Positions 1 to 6,519 of a DNA stretch of 17,723 nucleotides are shown here, one piece after another. Origin of the DNA: Desulfovibrio sp. UBA6121 (lineage in GTDB: Bacteria; Desulfobacterota; Desulfovibrionia; Desulfovibrionales; Desulfovibrionaceae); the NCBI GenBank assembly GCA_002422505.1, contig DIVX01000173.1, positions 1 to 17,723 on the forward strand, in the 5' to 3' direction. The position numbers and the translations under genes are program-made. Position 1 is the stretch's first letter; each line of letters starts with the position of its first letter. The notes under the pieces were generated by a model, which saw only the letters and a list, made by a program, of their open reading frames with translations, did not search any database and was not told the DNA's origin.

Positions 1-1881
1 GCTCTTGGCGCGGTTGGCGGCCTCGGCCTGCTCCTTGGCCTGGTGCAGCTCGGCCTGGGCGCGCTTGCGTTCGGTTATGTCGCGGCAAATGCAAATAACC
101 ATGGGCGTAGCGCCAATCATCGCACCGCCCACGCTCACCTCCACATCATACACGCTGCCGTCTTTCCTGCGGTGCCTGGTTTCAAACACCTTGCTGACGA
201 TGGGCAGGGGAGTGAATTTCGTACGGATCTCCTCCTCGCTCATCAGCGCGTCGAACTCCCAGGTGCGCAGCCCGTAGAGTTCCTCCTTGGTGTAGCCAAG
301 CATTTCGGCGAAGCGCTCGTTGGCCTCCATCACCTTGTGGTCGCCTTCAAGAATAACAATGCCGTCCAGCGTCTTCTCCATCAGAATGCTGCGGCGCTTC
401 ACCTCCAGTTGCAGGGCTTCCTCGGCGCGCTTGGCCTCGGTTATGTCGCGGAACTCCACAATGCGCATCATCTTGCCCTGAAAGGGAATATTGCGCGCCT
501 CTATGCGCACGGGATAGCGCTGCCCCCCTTTGCGCACGCCGGTGGTCTCGTAGGGGGTTTCGTGCCCGGCCATGATGCGCTCGCGCGAGAGTTCCCTGAC
601 CCCCGGCGCGACGAGCTGCAGACCGTCCATGTGGAGGAGTTCCGCGTAGCTGTAGCCGGTAAGGTCCACAAGCCCCTGGTTGCAGTCGAGTATCCGGCCC
701 TGGTCATGGATGCAGATGCCGCCGAAGGAGGCGTTGTGCAGGGCCTTGAAGCGCAGCTCGCTCTCGCGCAGGGCATTTTCGGAACGCGTGCGCTCCTCCA
801 GGTCGCGTTCCAGGGAATCGGCCATGTTGTTGAACGACCGGGCCAGCATGTCCAGTTCCGTAATGTCCGGCGCGCATTCCACGCGCACGCCGTGTTCGCC
901 CGCGCCAACGCGCTCCGCCGCAGCCGCGAATTCTTCCAGCCGCCGACCCAGGGTTCTGGCCCCAAAGCCCCACCCAATGCCCAGCGTAAGCAGCACCGCC
1001 AGCAAAAACAGGCCGATGTCCTGGTACATCGTCCTGCGGGCCGCGCTTTCTATGGCGGTGTGCGGAACACCGGCAAAGATGTACATGTAGGGCGGCTCGC
1101 CCGGGGCAAGGCGCACCTGCGCGAAGGCCGAGGTGCGCAAAACGCCGTCGGTCCCGGTCTCCTCGATGATGCCCTCCTGACCGGAGTTCCGGGCTGCGTC
1201 GATGACGGGCTTTCGGATGGGCGCGCCAAGGGGCGGGCTCTCCCAAATGGGATGCCGGTAAATGCGCACGCCGCCGTGGTCGGCGACGCCCACGTAAGAG
1301 TGCCGGGGAAAATGCATTCGTTCAAACTGCTGGCCGAAGCTGTCCAGCCGGATGCTGGTGAGCAGCACCAGGCGCGGCGCGCCCGTGTCATCCAAAATGG
1401 GGTAGCCAAAGGTGAACACTGGCACCTTGAGCGTTACCCCCACGAGATATTCGCCGGTGACGAAGGCCCGCCTGGCGATGGCGTCGCGGAAGTGCTTGGT
1501 GTGGGCGAAGTTCGCGCCGCCGGTGGCCGAGGCGGAGCCAATGAGATTGCCCTTCAGGTCCACCAGATGGATGGTGGCCAGGGGTGAATTTTCGCGCATG
1601 AGGCTGGTGAACAGGGCCGTGCAGGCCGGGCCGTTGCCGGAGTGGACTTCTGGAACCTTGGCCAGGGTTTCCAGCAGCAGCTTAACGGACGCAGTGGTCT
1701 TGGCCTGGGTTTCGGCCATGTCGTGCGCAAAATGCAGCAGCTCGTCCCTGGACTCATTGGCGGCGGTTTTAACATGCCGGAGGCCGACCCCAAGGAGGAT
1801 GAGGAACGCTGGCAGGGCGGAGAAGATGAAAAGCAGCGCCAGCCGCTTCCGCACCGACCCCTTGAGAAGAGTGAACAGCAT
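1..1881 (-). CDS. Cache-HAMP-PAS-PAS sensor kinase, 3' end cut by window edge
   Basis: The minus-strand frame is open from ATG at 1881 to base 1 (627 codons, no stop), so the C-terminus lies outside the window. Residues 14-34 form a first membrane segment. Residues 35-286 are an extracytoplasmic sensor resembling a double Cache domain (FAHTKHFRDA, later VFTFGYPILDD). Residues 289-308 form a second membrane segment, followed by HAMP (about 305-358, with LARSFNNMADSLERDL) and two PAS/PAC units (about 372-485 and 490-612), each closed by a FRDITEAKRA- or CRDITERKRA-type PAC end. The last residues seen, AKEQAEAANRAKS, are the usual run-in to a HisKA dimerisation helix, so a histidine or hybrid kinase output is inferred; a GGDEF output is less likely but not excluded. 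The ligand is unknown. The start is supported by GGAG-like purines upstream, though the spacing is not ideal. No partner regulator gene is visible. Confidence 0.88.
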   Translation of the reverse strand, partial: MLFTLLKGSVRKRLALLFIFSALPAFLILLGVGLRHVKTAANESRDELLHFAHDMAETQAKTTASVKLLLETLAKVPEVHSGNGPACTALFTSLMRENSPLATIHLVDLKGNLIGSASATGGANFAHTKHFRDAIARRAFVTGEYLVGVTLKVPVFTFGYPILDDTGAPRLVLLTSIRLDSFGQQFERMHFPRHSYVGVADHGGVRIYRHPIWESPPLGAPIRKPVIDAARNSGQEGIIEETGTDGVLRTSAFAQVRLAPGEPPYMYIFAGVPHTAIESAARRTMYQDIGLFLLAVLLTLGIGWGFGARTLGRRLEEFAAAAERVGAGEHGVRVECAPDITELDMLARSFNNMADSLERDLEERTRSENALRESELRFKALHNASFGGICIHDQGRILDCNQGLVDLTGYSYAELLHMDGLQLVAPGVRELSRERIMAGHETPYETTGVRKGGQRYPVRIEARNIPFQGKMMRIVEFRDITEAKRAEEALQLEVKRRSILMEKTLDGIVILEGDHKVMEANERFAEMLGYTKEELYGLRTWEFDALMSEEEIRTKFTPLPIVSKVFETRHRRKDGSVYDVEVSVGGAMIGATPMVICICRDITERKRAQAELHQAKEQAEAANRAKS

Positions 1882-2532
1882 GCTCCGCCCAGCCTCCGAC
1901 AGCTAACAAATTCAAAGAGGTACCGCCCAGTAACGCAAACAGTTCATATTACTTTATGCCTTGTTTGCATGAGCCGCGAGCACATGTAAAGTGGAATTGC
2001 AGTTCCTGGCGCTTGAAAACCCCGGCCAAAGCTCACACTATGGGCAGGCACGGCGCCGTCGCCCGGAGGCCCGGCCCGGCCAGCCCGGCCTTGTCTGGCG
2101 CACTCTCCGCGTTCTGTACCCTGCGCGCGCCCCAACGCAGAGAACCGCCCGCAGCCGAAGGAAATTCGGCGGCGACCAAGGCGGCGCGAATAGATCAGGT
2201 GGCTCAGGTGGCCCAGATGGTGCGGATGGTCCAGATGGCTCAGATGGTGCGGATGGTCCAGATGGCTCAGATGGTGCGGACGACGTGGATGGTGAAAATG
2301 ACCTGGTGGCTTGGACGGTTGGCCACGCACAGACGCCCCGTCCCCCCGGCGCTGGTCAGCGGCATGGTACAACTTGGCCCGCTGCCTGCGCAGGGGCTGG
2401 CCCAGGCGGCAACACGCGGCAAAAGCGCGGGCAACGTCTGGCGCGGCAAGCCCGGCTGGACAAAACCCCACAGGGCGACAAGACCCCGGCAGCGCCCGCA
2501 ACCAACCGCCCCACCGAAACAAAACGCCCGGC
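1882..2532. other. 650-bp spacer without a convincing gene
   Basis: This spacer lies between the sensor kinase start and the dehydrogenase stop. The left 100 bp are AT-richer and probably hold the kinase promoter; I see a possible TAATAT -10 on the minus strand but no good -35. The rest is GC-rich and carries the 9-bp minisatellite at 2210-2290. An open plus-strand frame from GTG 1991 to 2536 crosses the repeat, but it has no ribosome binding site and no recognisable domain. No clear terminator with a T-run is seen downstream of the dehydrogenase. Confidence 0.6.
2198..2290. repeat. 9-bp tandem repeat with 27-bp higher-order unit
   Basis: From 2210 there are nine consecutive 9-mers of the form GGNNNNGAT. 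They cycle as GGTGCGGAT, GGTCCAGAT, GGCTCAGAT, so the 27-bp block 2219-2245 is repeated exactly at 2246-2272. Two decayed units without GAT precede the array (2198-2209). On the plus strand one frame reads Gly-X-Asp triplets; on the minus strand it reads His/Leu-rich peptide. The period is a multiple of three, so length changes would not shift a frame, but no supported gene covers it. Confidence 0.9.
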
Positions 2533-3582
2533 CTAGAGGAAGCACCCGGCCAGGCTGGTGTCCTCGTCCAGCAGCCGCTGGGCCTCGGGCAGGCAGTCGC
2601 GGTCGGTCAGCACGGTGAAGAAGTCCTCCTTGATGCCAGGGGCCAGGCGCAGCGCCTCCAGCCACTCCGCGCGGCTGAAAGGGTCGGCGCGCACGGCGTC
2701 CCAGAAGCCGGTGGCGCGGAACAGGGCGTCCACGGTCTCGGCCTGCTGGTTTTGCAGGCGGCACATAAGGTAGGTGGCCACGCCCACCTGCAAGCCGTGC
2801 AGGCGCGGCCGGGCGGAGTGCGCGTCCAGCGCGTGGGAGACCAGGTGCTCGCTGCCGCTGGCCGGGCGCGAAGAGCCGCAAATCTCCATGGCGATGCCGT
2901 TGAGCATCAGCGCCGTGCCCAGCATGGCCATGCCCTGGGCGTCAAAGTTCGGCCGGGCCAGAAACTGGTGCACGGTGGCGTCGGAAAGCAGCGCGGCCAG
3001 GTCGTCCACCGCTTCGCCGCGCCGGTGGAAGGCCAGCTTCCAATCGAACACGGCCGAAAGCTTGGACACCAGGTCGCCCACGCCGGAAAGCCACAAAATG
3101 CGCGGCGCGGCCAGGCACACATCCACATCCACAATGATGCCCTGGGGCAGCGCAGCGGCCAGGGAGCGCCGCTTGCCGCCGATGGTCAGGCTGGCCTGCG
3201 GGCTGCAAAAACCATCGTTGGACAGCGACGTGGGCACGGCGAAATAGGGCAGGCGCGCCAGAAAGGCCAGATATTTTGCCATATCCAGGGCCTTGCCCCC
3301 GCCCAGGCCGACAATGGCCGTGAGCTTGGGCGGCAACTGGGCAAAGGTCTTGGTGGCCGCCTCAAAGCTGTTGTCCTCCACCTCCACCCAGCCTGCGGCC
3401 TCTACGCCCTCGGCCTGCAGCCCGGCCTGTGCTGCGGCGGTTATGGCCTGCGGCAGGCCCTGCCCCGCCAGCACCAGCACGCGGCGGTGCTCCCCGCGCC
3501 GGAGGTACACCCCCAAGCGGGCCAAGGCCCCGGGCTTGATGCGCACCAGTCCGGGAACAAAAATCTGCGTGGCTCGATTCAT
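2533..3582 (-). CDS. glycerol-1-phosphate dehydrogenase-like NAD(P)/metal enzyme (EgsA/AraM family)
   Basis: A 349-residue protein of the iron-containing alcohol dehydrogenase / dehydroquinate synthase fold. The nucleotide loop is GLGGGKALDMAKY (92-104). The substrate segment PTSLSNDGFCSP (117-128) matches the sn-glycerol-1-phosphate dehydrogenase signature. The expected metal ligands are Asp170 (GVGDLVSK), His246 (GSEHLVSHALD) and His262 (RLHGLQ). Family members interconvert dihydroxyacetone phosphate and sn-glycerol-1-phosphate in the cytoplasm. They make the archaeal lipid backbone or, in Bacillus (AraM), feed heptaprenylglyceryl phosphate. The length matches the roughly 350-residue archaeal form. 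ATG 3582 follows AAAGGAG. The gene lies downstream of the HAD phosphatase on the same strand, separated by 221 bp of mostly tandem repeat. Substrate assignment is from family motifs; a related polyol phosphate is possible. Confidence 0.85.
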   Translation of the reverse strand: MNRATQIFVPGLVRIKPGALARLGVYLRRGEHRRVLVLAGQGLPQAITAAAQAGLQAEGVEAAGWVEVEDNSFEAATKTFAQLPPKLTAIVGLGGGKALDMAKYLAFLARLPYFAVPTSLSNDGFCSPQASLTIGGKRRSLAAALPQGIIVDVDVCLAAPRILWLSGVGDLVSKLSAVFDWKLAFHRRGEAVDDLAALLSDATVHQFLARPNFDAQGMAMLGTALMLNGIAMEICGSSRPASGSEHLVSHALDAHSARPRLHGLQVGVATYLMCRLQNQQAETVDALFRATGFWDAVRADPFSRAEWLEALRLAPGIKEDFFTVLTDRDCLPEAQRLLDEDTSLAGCFL

Positions 3583-3595
3583 GCGGGGTCTCCTT

Positions 3596-3730
3596 TGGGC
3601 CTGCGCCTGCTTGGCATGTGCCTGCTCAACATGTGTCCGCCTGGCCTGCTGTCATCTGGCCTGTCGCCGCCTGGCCTGTTGTCGTCTGGCCTGCTGTCGT
3701 CTGGCTTGCTGCCGCCTGGCCTGGGGCCAA
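3596..3730. repeat. 15-bp minisatellite, nine degenerate units
   Basis: The array consists of nine 15-bp units in register from 3596. The best six start at 3641, 3656, 3671, 3686, 3701 and 3716, with consensus CTGGCCTGCTGTCGT/CTGGCCTGTCGCCGC; the three units at 3596-3640 are decayed. The array fills most of the spacer between the HAD phosphatase and the dehydrogenase. Its left end abuts the dehydrogenase ribosome binding site (CTCCTTT on the plus strand, about 3590-3596), so it would form the 5' leader of that message. No stable coding frame crosses it into either gene. Confidence 0.9.
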
Positions 3731-3803
3731 TTTGACCACAGCGCGCGTCCGCCCCTGCGCGCCTGGCCCAACATTCCGGCCAGCCGGGCCTGAACCGCCA
3801 AAC

Positions 3804-4469
3804 CTAGGCCAGAGGGACCTCGGCCAGCAAGGCCTCGGCCACCTGGGACCAGCGCTCAAAGGGGCGGAAGCCCTCCCCGCGCTCGCCCAAGGCCAGGGCC
3901 AGGTCGGCGCGGGCAAAACGCAGGGCGGCGGGGGTTTCCAGGGCGGCGGGCAGGTCGGCGAAGCCGTCTCCGGCAAAGGCCACCCGCGCGCCCCGCCCCA
4001 AATGGAAGCGCACCAGCGCGGCCTTGTCCACGCCGGTTTCCCGGCAATAGAACGGGGAATCCAGCGGGGCCGCCATGCGCAAGCCCGTGTCCGGCGCGTA
4101 GCTGCCGGGGTTGGCATGCACCTCCACCTGCTCAGAAAGGCCCAGGCTGGCCAGCACGCGGCGGATGTACCAGTCGCACCCGGCGGAGGCCACCACCACC
4201 GCCCAACCGGCGGCGCGCAGCCGAGCCACGGCCTGGGTCAGCTGCGGGTCCGGGGCCATGTCGGCCACCAGGGCCAGCAGGGCCTCTTCCGGGTGGCGCA
4301 GCTGCGCGAAGATGTCGCGCAGGGCCTCAAAGTGCGTCAGCCGCCCCTCGCGGTATTCGGCCCAGGGGGCCAGGGCGTCCGGCGGCAGCAGACGCTCGGC
4401 GGCCAGCTTGTAGAAGTCGTTGGCGGTCATGGTGCCGTCGAAATCGGTAATAAAAACGGCCTCGGGCAT
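3804..4469 (-). CDS. HAD-IB (MtnX-like) phosphatase
   Basis: A 221-residue cytoplasmic phosphatase. HAD motif I is ITDFDGTMT with nucleophile Asp9 and acid Asp11. Motif II is VVVASAG (Ser95), motif III contributes Lys149 in GVDKAALV, and motif IV is GDGFADLPAA (Asp168, Asp172). The arrangement fits the HAD-IB, phosphoserine-phosphatase/MtnX-like group, which dephosphorylates small phosphate esters. ATG 4469 was chosen over upstream in-frame starts because GAAGGAG lies just upstream and motif I begins at residue 7, as is usual. No other methionine-salvage gene is seen nearby, so an MtnX role is not supported. The same-strand dehydrogenase downstream suggests a glycerol- or polyol-phosphate substrate, but that is inference. 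Confidence 0.87.
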   Translation of the reverse strand: MPEAVFITDFDGTMTANDFYKLAAERLLPPDALAPWAEYREGRLTHFEALRDIFAQLRHPEEALLALVADMAPDPQLTQAVARLRAAGWAVVVASAGCDWYIRRVLASLGLSEQVEVHANPGSYAPDTGLRMAAPLDSPFYCRETGVDKAALVRFHLGRGARVAFAGDGFADLPAALETPAALRFARADLALALGERGEGFRPFERWSQVAEALLAEVPLA

Positions 4470-4749
4470 GGGGCTCCTTCCAGGTCGTTGGAGGTTCGGC
4501 GGCAGGGAGCAAGGCTCTGGCAGAGCGCCCTTGCGGCCACCTGCCGGGCAGGCGCGCGCACGGGGCGGGAAACGGGCGAAAGCGGCGGCGCGCAACCGTC
4601 CCCGCCGCAGCGGCATCATTGCCCAAAGCGGGCGCGGAGGCAAGCGGGCGCACAGCGCCAGACGCGGCAGAACGCCACAAGGCAGGGCCACGGCGAACCG
4701 GGCCCGCGTAAGGGCGGAAACCAGCGCGTTGCCCGGTGCGGGGCCGCCG
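4470..4749. other. 280-bp GC-rich spacer
   Basis: This separates the regulator stop from the HAD phosphatase start, both minus strand. It holds two short inverted repeats: GCTCT-GGC-AGAGC at 4514-4526 and CCTGCCGGGCAGG at 4540-4552. Neither has a T-run on either strand, so they are weak terminator candidates. No clear promoter or small gene is seen. Confidence 0.5.
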
Positions 4750-5970
4750 TCACTCGGCCACGAGGATGACGCTTAGGGGCCTGAAGCTGAACCAGACCGT
4801 GCCGCCCACGCAAAGCGGCGTTGCGCTCTGCGGCGCGCAAGGCATAAGCGAGCACATGGTCGTGCCGTCGTCCAGGGCGCCGGTCACTTGCAGATATTCG
4901 TCATCGCACTGGGCCATGGTCACCGTGGCCTGAAAGGTGTTCAGCGGGCCGGGGAAGCAGGGCTCCGCCTCGTGGCTGGCCATGACGAAAGGCGCCTTGA
5001 TGATGGCCGTGACCAGCTTGCCCTTGCGGATGCCCAGGTTGGCCACGCTTTGGTTGGTGATGACCGAGGCGACCTCCAGCCCGCTTTTGGTCGTGAGCGT
5101 GACCCCGGTGAGCATTTTGCCGCTGCGCACGGCGGAGACCACGCCCTGAAACGAATTGCGCGCGCTGGTCTTGACCGCCCCGGCCTTCTGGATGTGGTGG
5201 TGCAGGATGCGCCTGCTGTCGTGATCGGAAAAGGCGTAATAGCCGGAGGTGAGCACCACGCTGGCGTGGCCCAGCAGGCCTTGGACCACCGGCAGGGGCA
5301 CGCCCTGGCGCAGCAGCTCCACCGCGCGGGAGTGCCGCAGCACCGTGGGGTTCAGCAGCTCGCGCGGAAAGGGCACCCGGTCGGCCTGCTCGGCCAATTT
5401 GCGGCGCACAAAGCCCTGGTCCATGCGGAACACCTGGCCGCGCATGGCTCTGGCCTCCGGCTGGTCGAGAAAGCCGCGCAGCTCGGCCACGAAGGTTTTG
5501 GGCAGCATGACCCGGCGTTCGCTGTCGGCCTGGCGGGCCTCCTGGCTGTCCGCCTGATTGCCCGGCTGATTGCCCGCATGGCTGCGGATAATCACCTCGC
5601 AGGCGTCGAAGTCCAGGTCCCGCGTGTCGTCCAGGCAAAGCACCTCGCCCACCTTCGCCCCGGAATGGCGCAGCATCAGGTAGATCATGCGCACGCGCTG
5701 GCGCGAGAACAGAATGCCGGCGTTGCGCCCCTGCCGCGCCCAGTCGTCCACGGCCCTGGTCAAGGCCGCCAGTTGCAGCCCGTCCAGATAGCGCACCCCC
5801 TCGGGCACGAAGAACATCCGCGAGGGCTTCGGCGCGCGCGCGCGGCCCGGCTCCAGGCCGCAGTCCTGCAAAAGGCCGCGCACGTCCTCCGGCAAATCAG
5901 AAATAACGCCATGCTCCATTCCAGCAGTAAGTTGCAGAATGCGTTCCCGCAGGCCTGTCGTTTGATTCAT
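4750..5970 (-). CDS. tunR: TunR-type regulator: XerC/D-like DNA-binding domain fused to TOBE (Mop) domains
   Basis: A 406-residue protein. Residues about 55-260 are a tyrosine-recombinase fold with LRHSR (211-215), LLGHA (232-236) and TSGYY (241-245). Residues 268-331 are a classic Mop/TOBE oxyanion-binding domain (SARNSFQGVV, then ITNQSVANLG and AIIKAPFVMA); 343-406 is a second, diverged TOBE unit. At the recombinase active site the box I Arg is Lys106 (GAKVGEV) and the box II His is Thr209, while Arg212, His235 and Tyr244 remain, so strand exchange is probably lost. TunR proteins are tungstate-responsive transcription factors of sulfate reducers that control modABC or TSUP transporters. ATG 5970 is preferred to GTG 6009 because GAGGTG precedes it. 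A repeat-like stretch (AGNQPGNQADSQEARQADSE, 132-151) interrupts the recombinase domain. The ABC operon at 8224-11104 is the obvious target. Confidence 0.88.
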   Translation of the reverse strand: MNQTTGLRERILQLTAGMEHGVISDLPEDVRGLLQDCGLEPGRARAPKPSRMFFVPEGVRYLDGLQLAALTRAVDDWARQGRNAGILFSRQRVRMIYLMLRHSGAKVGEVLCLDDTRDLDFDACEVIIRSHAGNQPGNQADSQEARQADSERRVMLPKTFVAELRGFLDQPEARAMRGQVFRMDQGFVRRKLAEQADRVPFPRELLNPTVLRHSRAVELLRQGVPLPVVQGLLGHASVVLTSGYYAFSDHDSRRILHHHIQKAGAVKTSARNSFQGVVSAVRSGKMLTGVTLTTKSGLEVASVITNQSVANLGIRKGKLVTAIIKAPFVMASHEAEPCFPGPLNTFQATVTMAQCDDEYLQVTGALDDGTTMCSLMPCAPQSATPLCVGGTVWFSFRPLSVILVAE

Positions 5971-6011
5971 GCGCACCTCAGCTTGAAAATGCAATATACA
6001 TTGATACACAG

Positions 6012-6041
6012 CTCATACTGATATGTATGAAACAGTGTCAA
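6012..6041 (-). promoter_or_regulatory. predicted tunR promoter with overlapping dyad
   Basis: On the minus strand TTGACA (6041-6036) and TATGAG (6017-6012) are separated by 18 bp, about 40 bp upstream of the regulator ATG. A perfect dyad TCATAC-TGATAT-GTATGA (6013-6030) covers the -10 and most of the spacer. Six-bp arms around a 6-bp centre resemble the geometry of Xer recombination sites. A second dyad with one mismatch, GTGTCAAC-N8-GTTGTCAC (6035-6058), covers the -35. Autoregulation by the TunR-like protein is inferred. Confidence 0.5.
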
Positions 6042-6093
6042 CAAAAGTCGGTTGTCACGAAATATCCGCTTGGCGTGACACATGGACGCGCAT

Positions 6094-6131
6094 TCTACAA
6101 TGCTGCTATTCATTACTGTAGATAGTCTACA
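6094..6131. promoter_or_regulatory. cluster of TCTACA/TGTAGA dyads
   Basis: TCTACA occurs at 6094-6099, its complement TGTAGA at 6117-6122, and TCTACA again at 6126-6131. The first pair extends to 11-bp arms matching at 8 of 11 positions around a 7-bp centre (6094-6122, 29 bp), a Xer-site-like geometry. The last two make a tight palindrome, TGTAGA-TAG-TCTACA. The cluster sits in the divergent region between the regulator and the plus-strand genes and may be an operator. Binding protein unknown. Confidence 0.4.
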
Positions 6132-6194
6132 AAAATGGCAGGACTCGTCGCCTCCGTAGGGGGCCGCAAAACGTAAACAACTTGCAATTTCTTA

Positions 6195-6224
6195 TTGTTA
6201 CACATTCGGCACAGCAATTGAATA
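6195..6224 (+). promoter_or_regulatory. weak promoter candidate for the plus-strand operon
   Basis: TTGTTA (6195-6200) and TGAATA (6219-6224) are 18 bp apart, ending 20 bp before the start codon of the small membrane protein. The region is AT-rich compared with its surroundings. That would leave only a short leader holding the AGGAGG site. The matches are modest. Confidence 0.3.
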
Positions 6225-6243
6225 GCTCGTCCCAGGAGGGCCC

Positions 6244-6519
6244 ATGCCATATTCCATCATGTTCCTCATTTTCGCGGCCATTGCCCTGCTCGCCCTGCTC
6301 GATGTGGGCCTGGGGCACCTGCGGCCCGGCTGCTGCGGCCAGGATGGCGGCATCGCCCGCATCGGCTTCCGGGAGTTCGCCACGCGCCCGCTGCCCATCT
6401 TCCTCTTCGGCATCGGGGTGGCCATGGTTCCGGCCCAGCCCCTGGCCGGGGCCGGATTGCTGGCCCTGGCAGGGCTGCTCGTCATTCTGAAGCCCCGCTC
6501 CCGCAGGGGGGACGAATGA
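6244..6519 (+). CDS. small hypothetical membrane protein
   Basis: A 91-residue protein starting at ATG 6244 behind a strong AGGAGG site. Residues 5-22 form one hydrophobic helix, and residues 49-83 are a second hydrophobic region that could be one long helix or a pair broken at Pro63-Pro66. Between them is a short polar loop with adjacent Cys30-Cys31 (RPGCCGQDGG). The C-terminus is basic (KPRSRRGDE). I do not recognise the family. Its stop overlaps the next gene's start (ATGA, 6516-6519), so the two are probably translationally coupled. Confidence 0.7.
   Translation: MPYSIMFLIFAAIALLALLDVGLGHLRPGCCGQDGGIARIGFREFATRPLPIFLFGIGVAMVPAQPLAGAGLLALAGLLVILKPRSRRGDE

Noticed and set aside
43..1587. 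Long plus-strand open frame of 514 codons opposite the sensor kinase
   Set aside because: It is antisense to a frame with clear Cache, HAMP and PAS segments; its product is Ala/His/Gly-rich with no domain, a usual GC-rich shadow.
1954..1970. TTATGC-N7-GCAT dyad resembling the DUF169 palindrome
   Set aside because: The spacing differs by one base and one arm is incomplete, so a shared regulator is not supported.
1991..2536. Possible collagen-like (Gly-X-Asp) gene
   Set aside because: GTG start without ribosome binding site, the rest of the product is Arg/Ala/Gly-rich without a domain, and the pattern is explained by the 9-bp DNA repeat.
2311..4769. Plus-strand open frames opposite the dehydrogenase and HAD phosphatase
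   Set aside because: The minus strand encodes proteins with complete catalytic motifs and good ribosome binding sites; the plus frames only mirror codon bias.
4750..5970. Active integrase marking a mobile element
   Set aside because: The C-terminal TOBE domains, the substituted catalytic residues and the absence of attachment sites or cargo genes fit a transcription regulator better.
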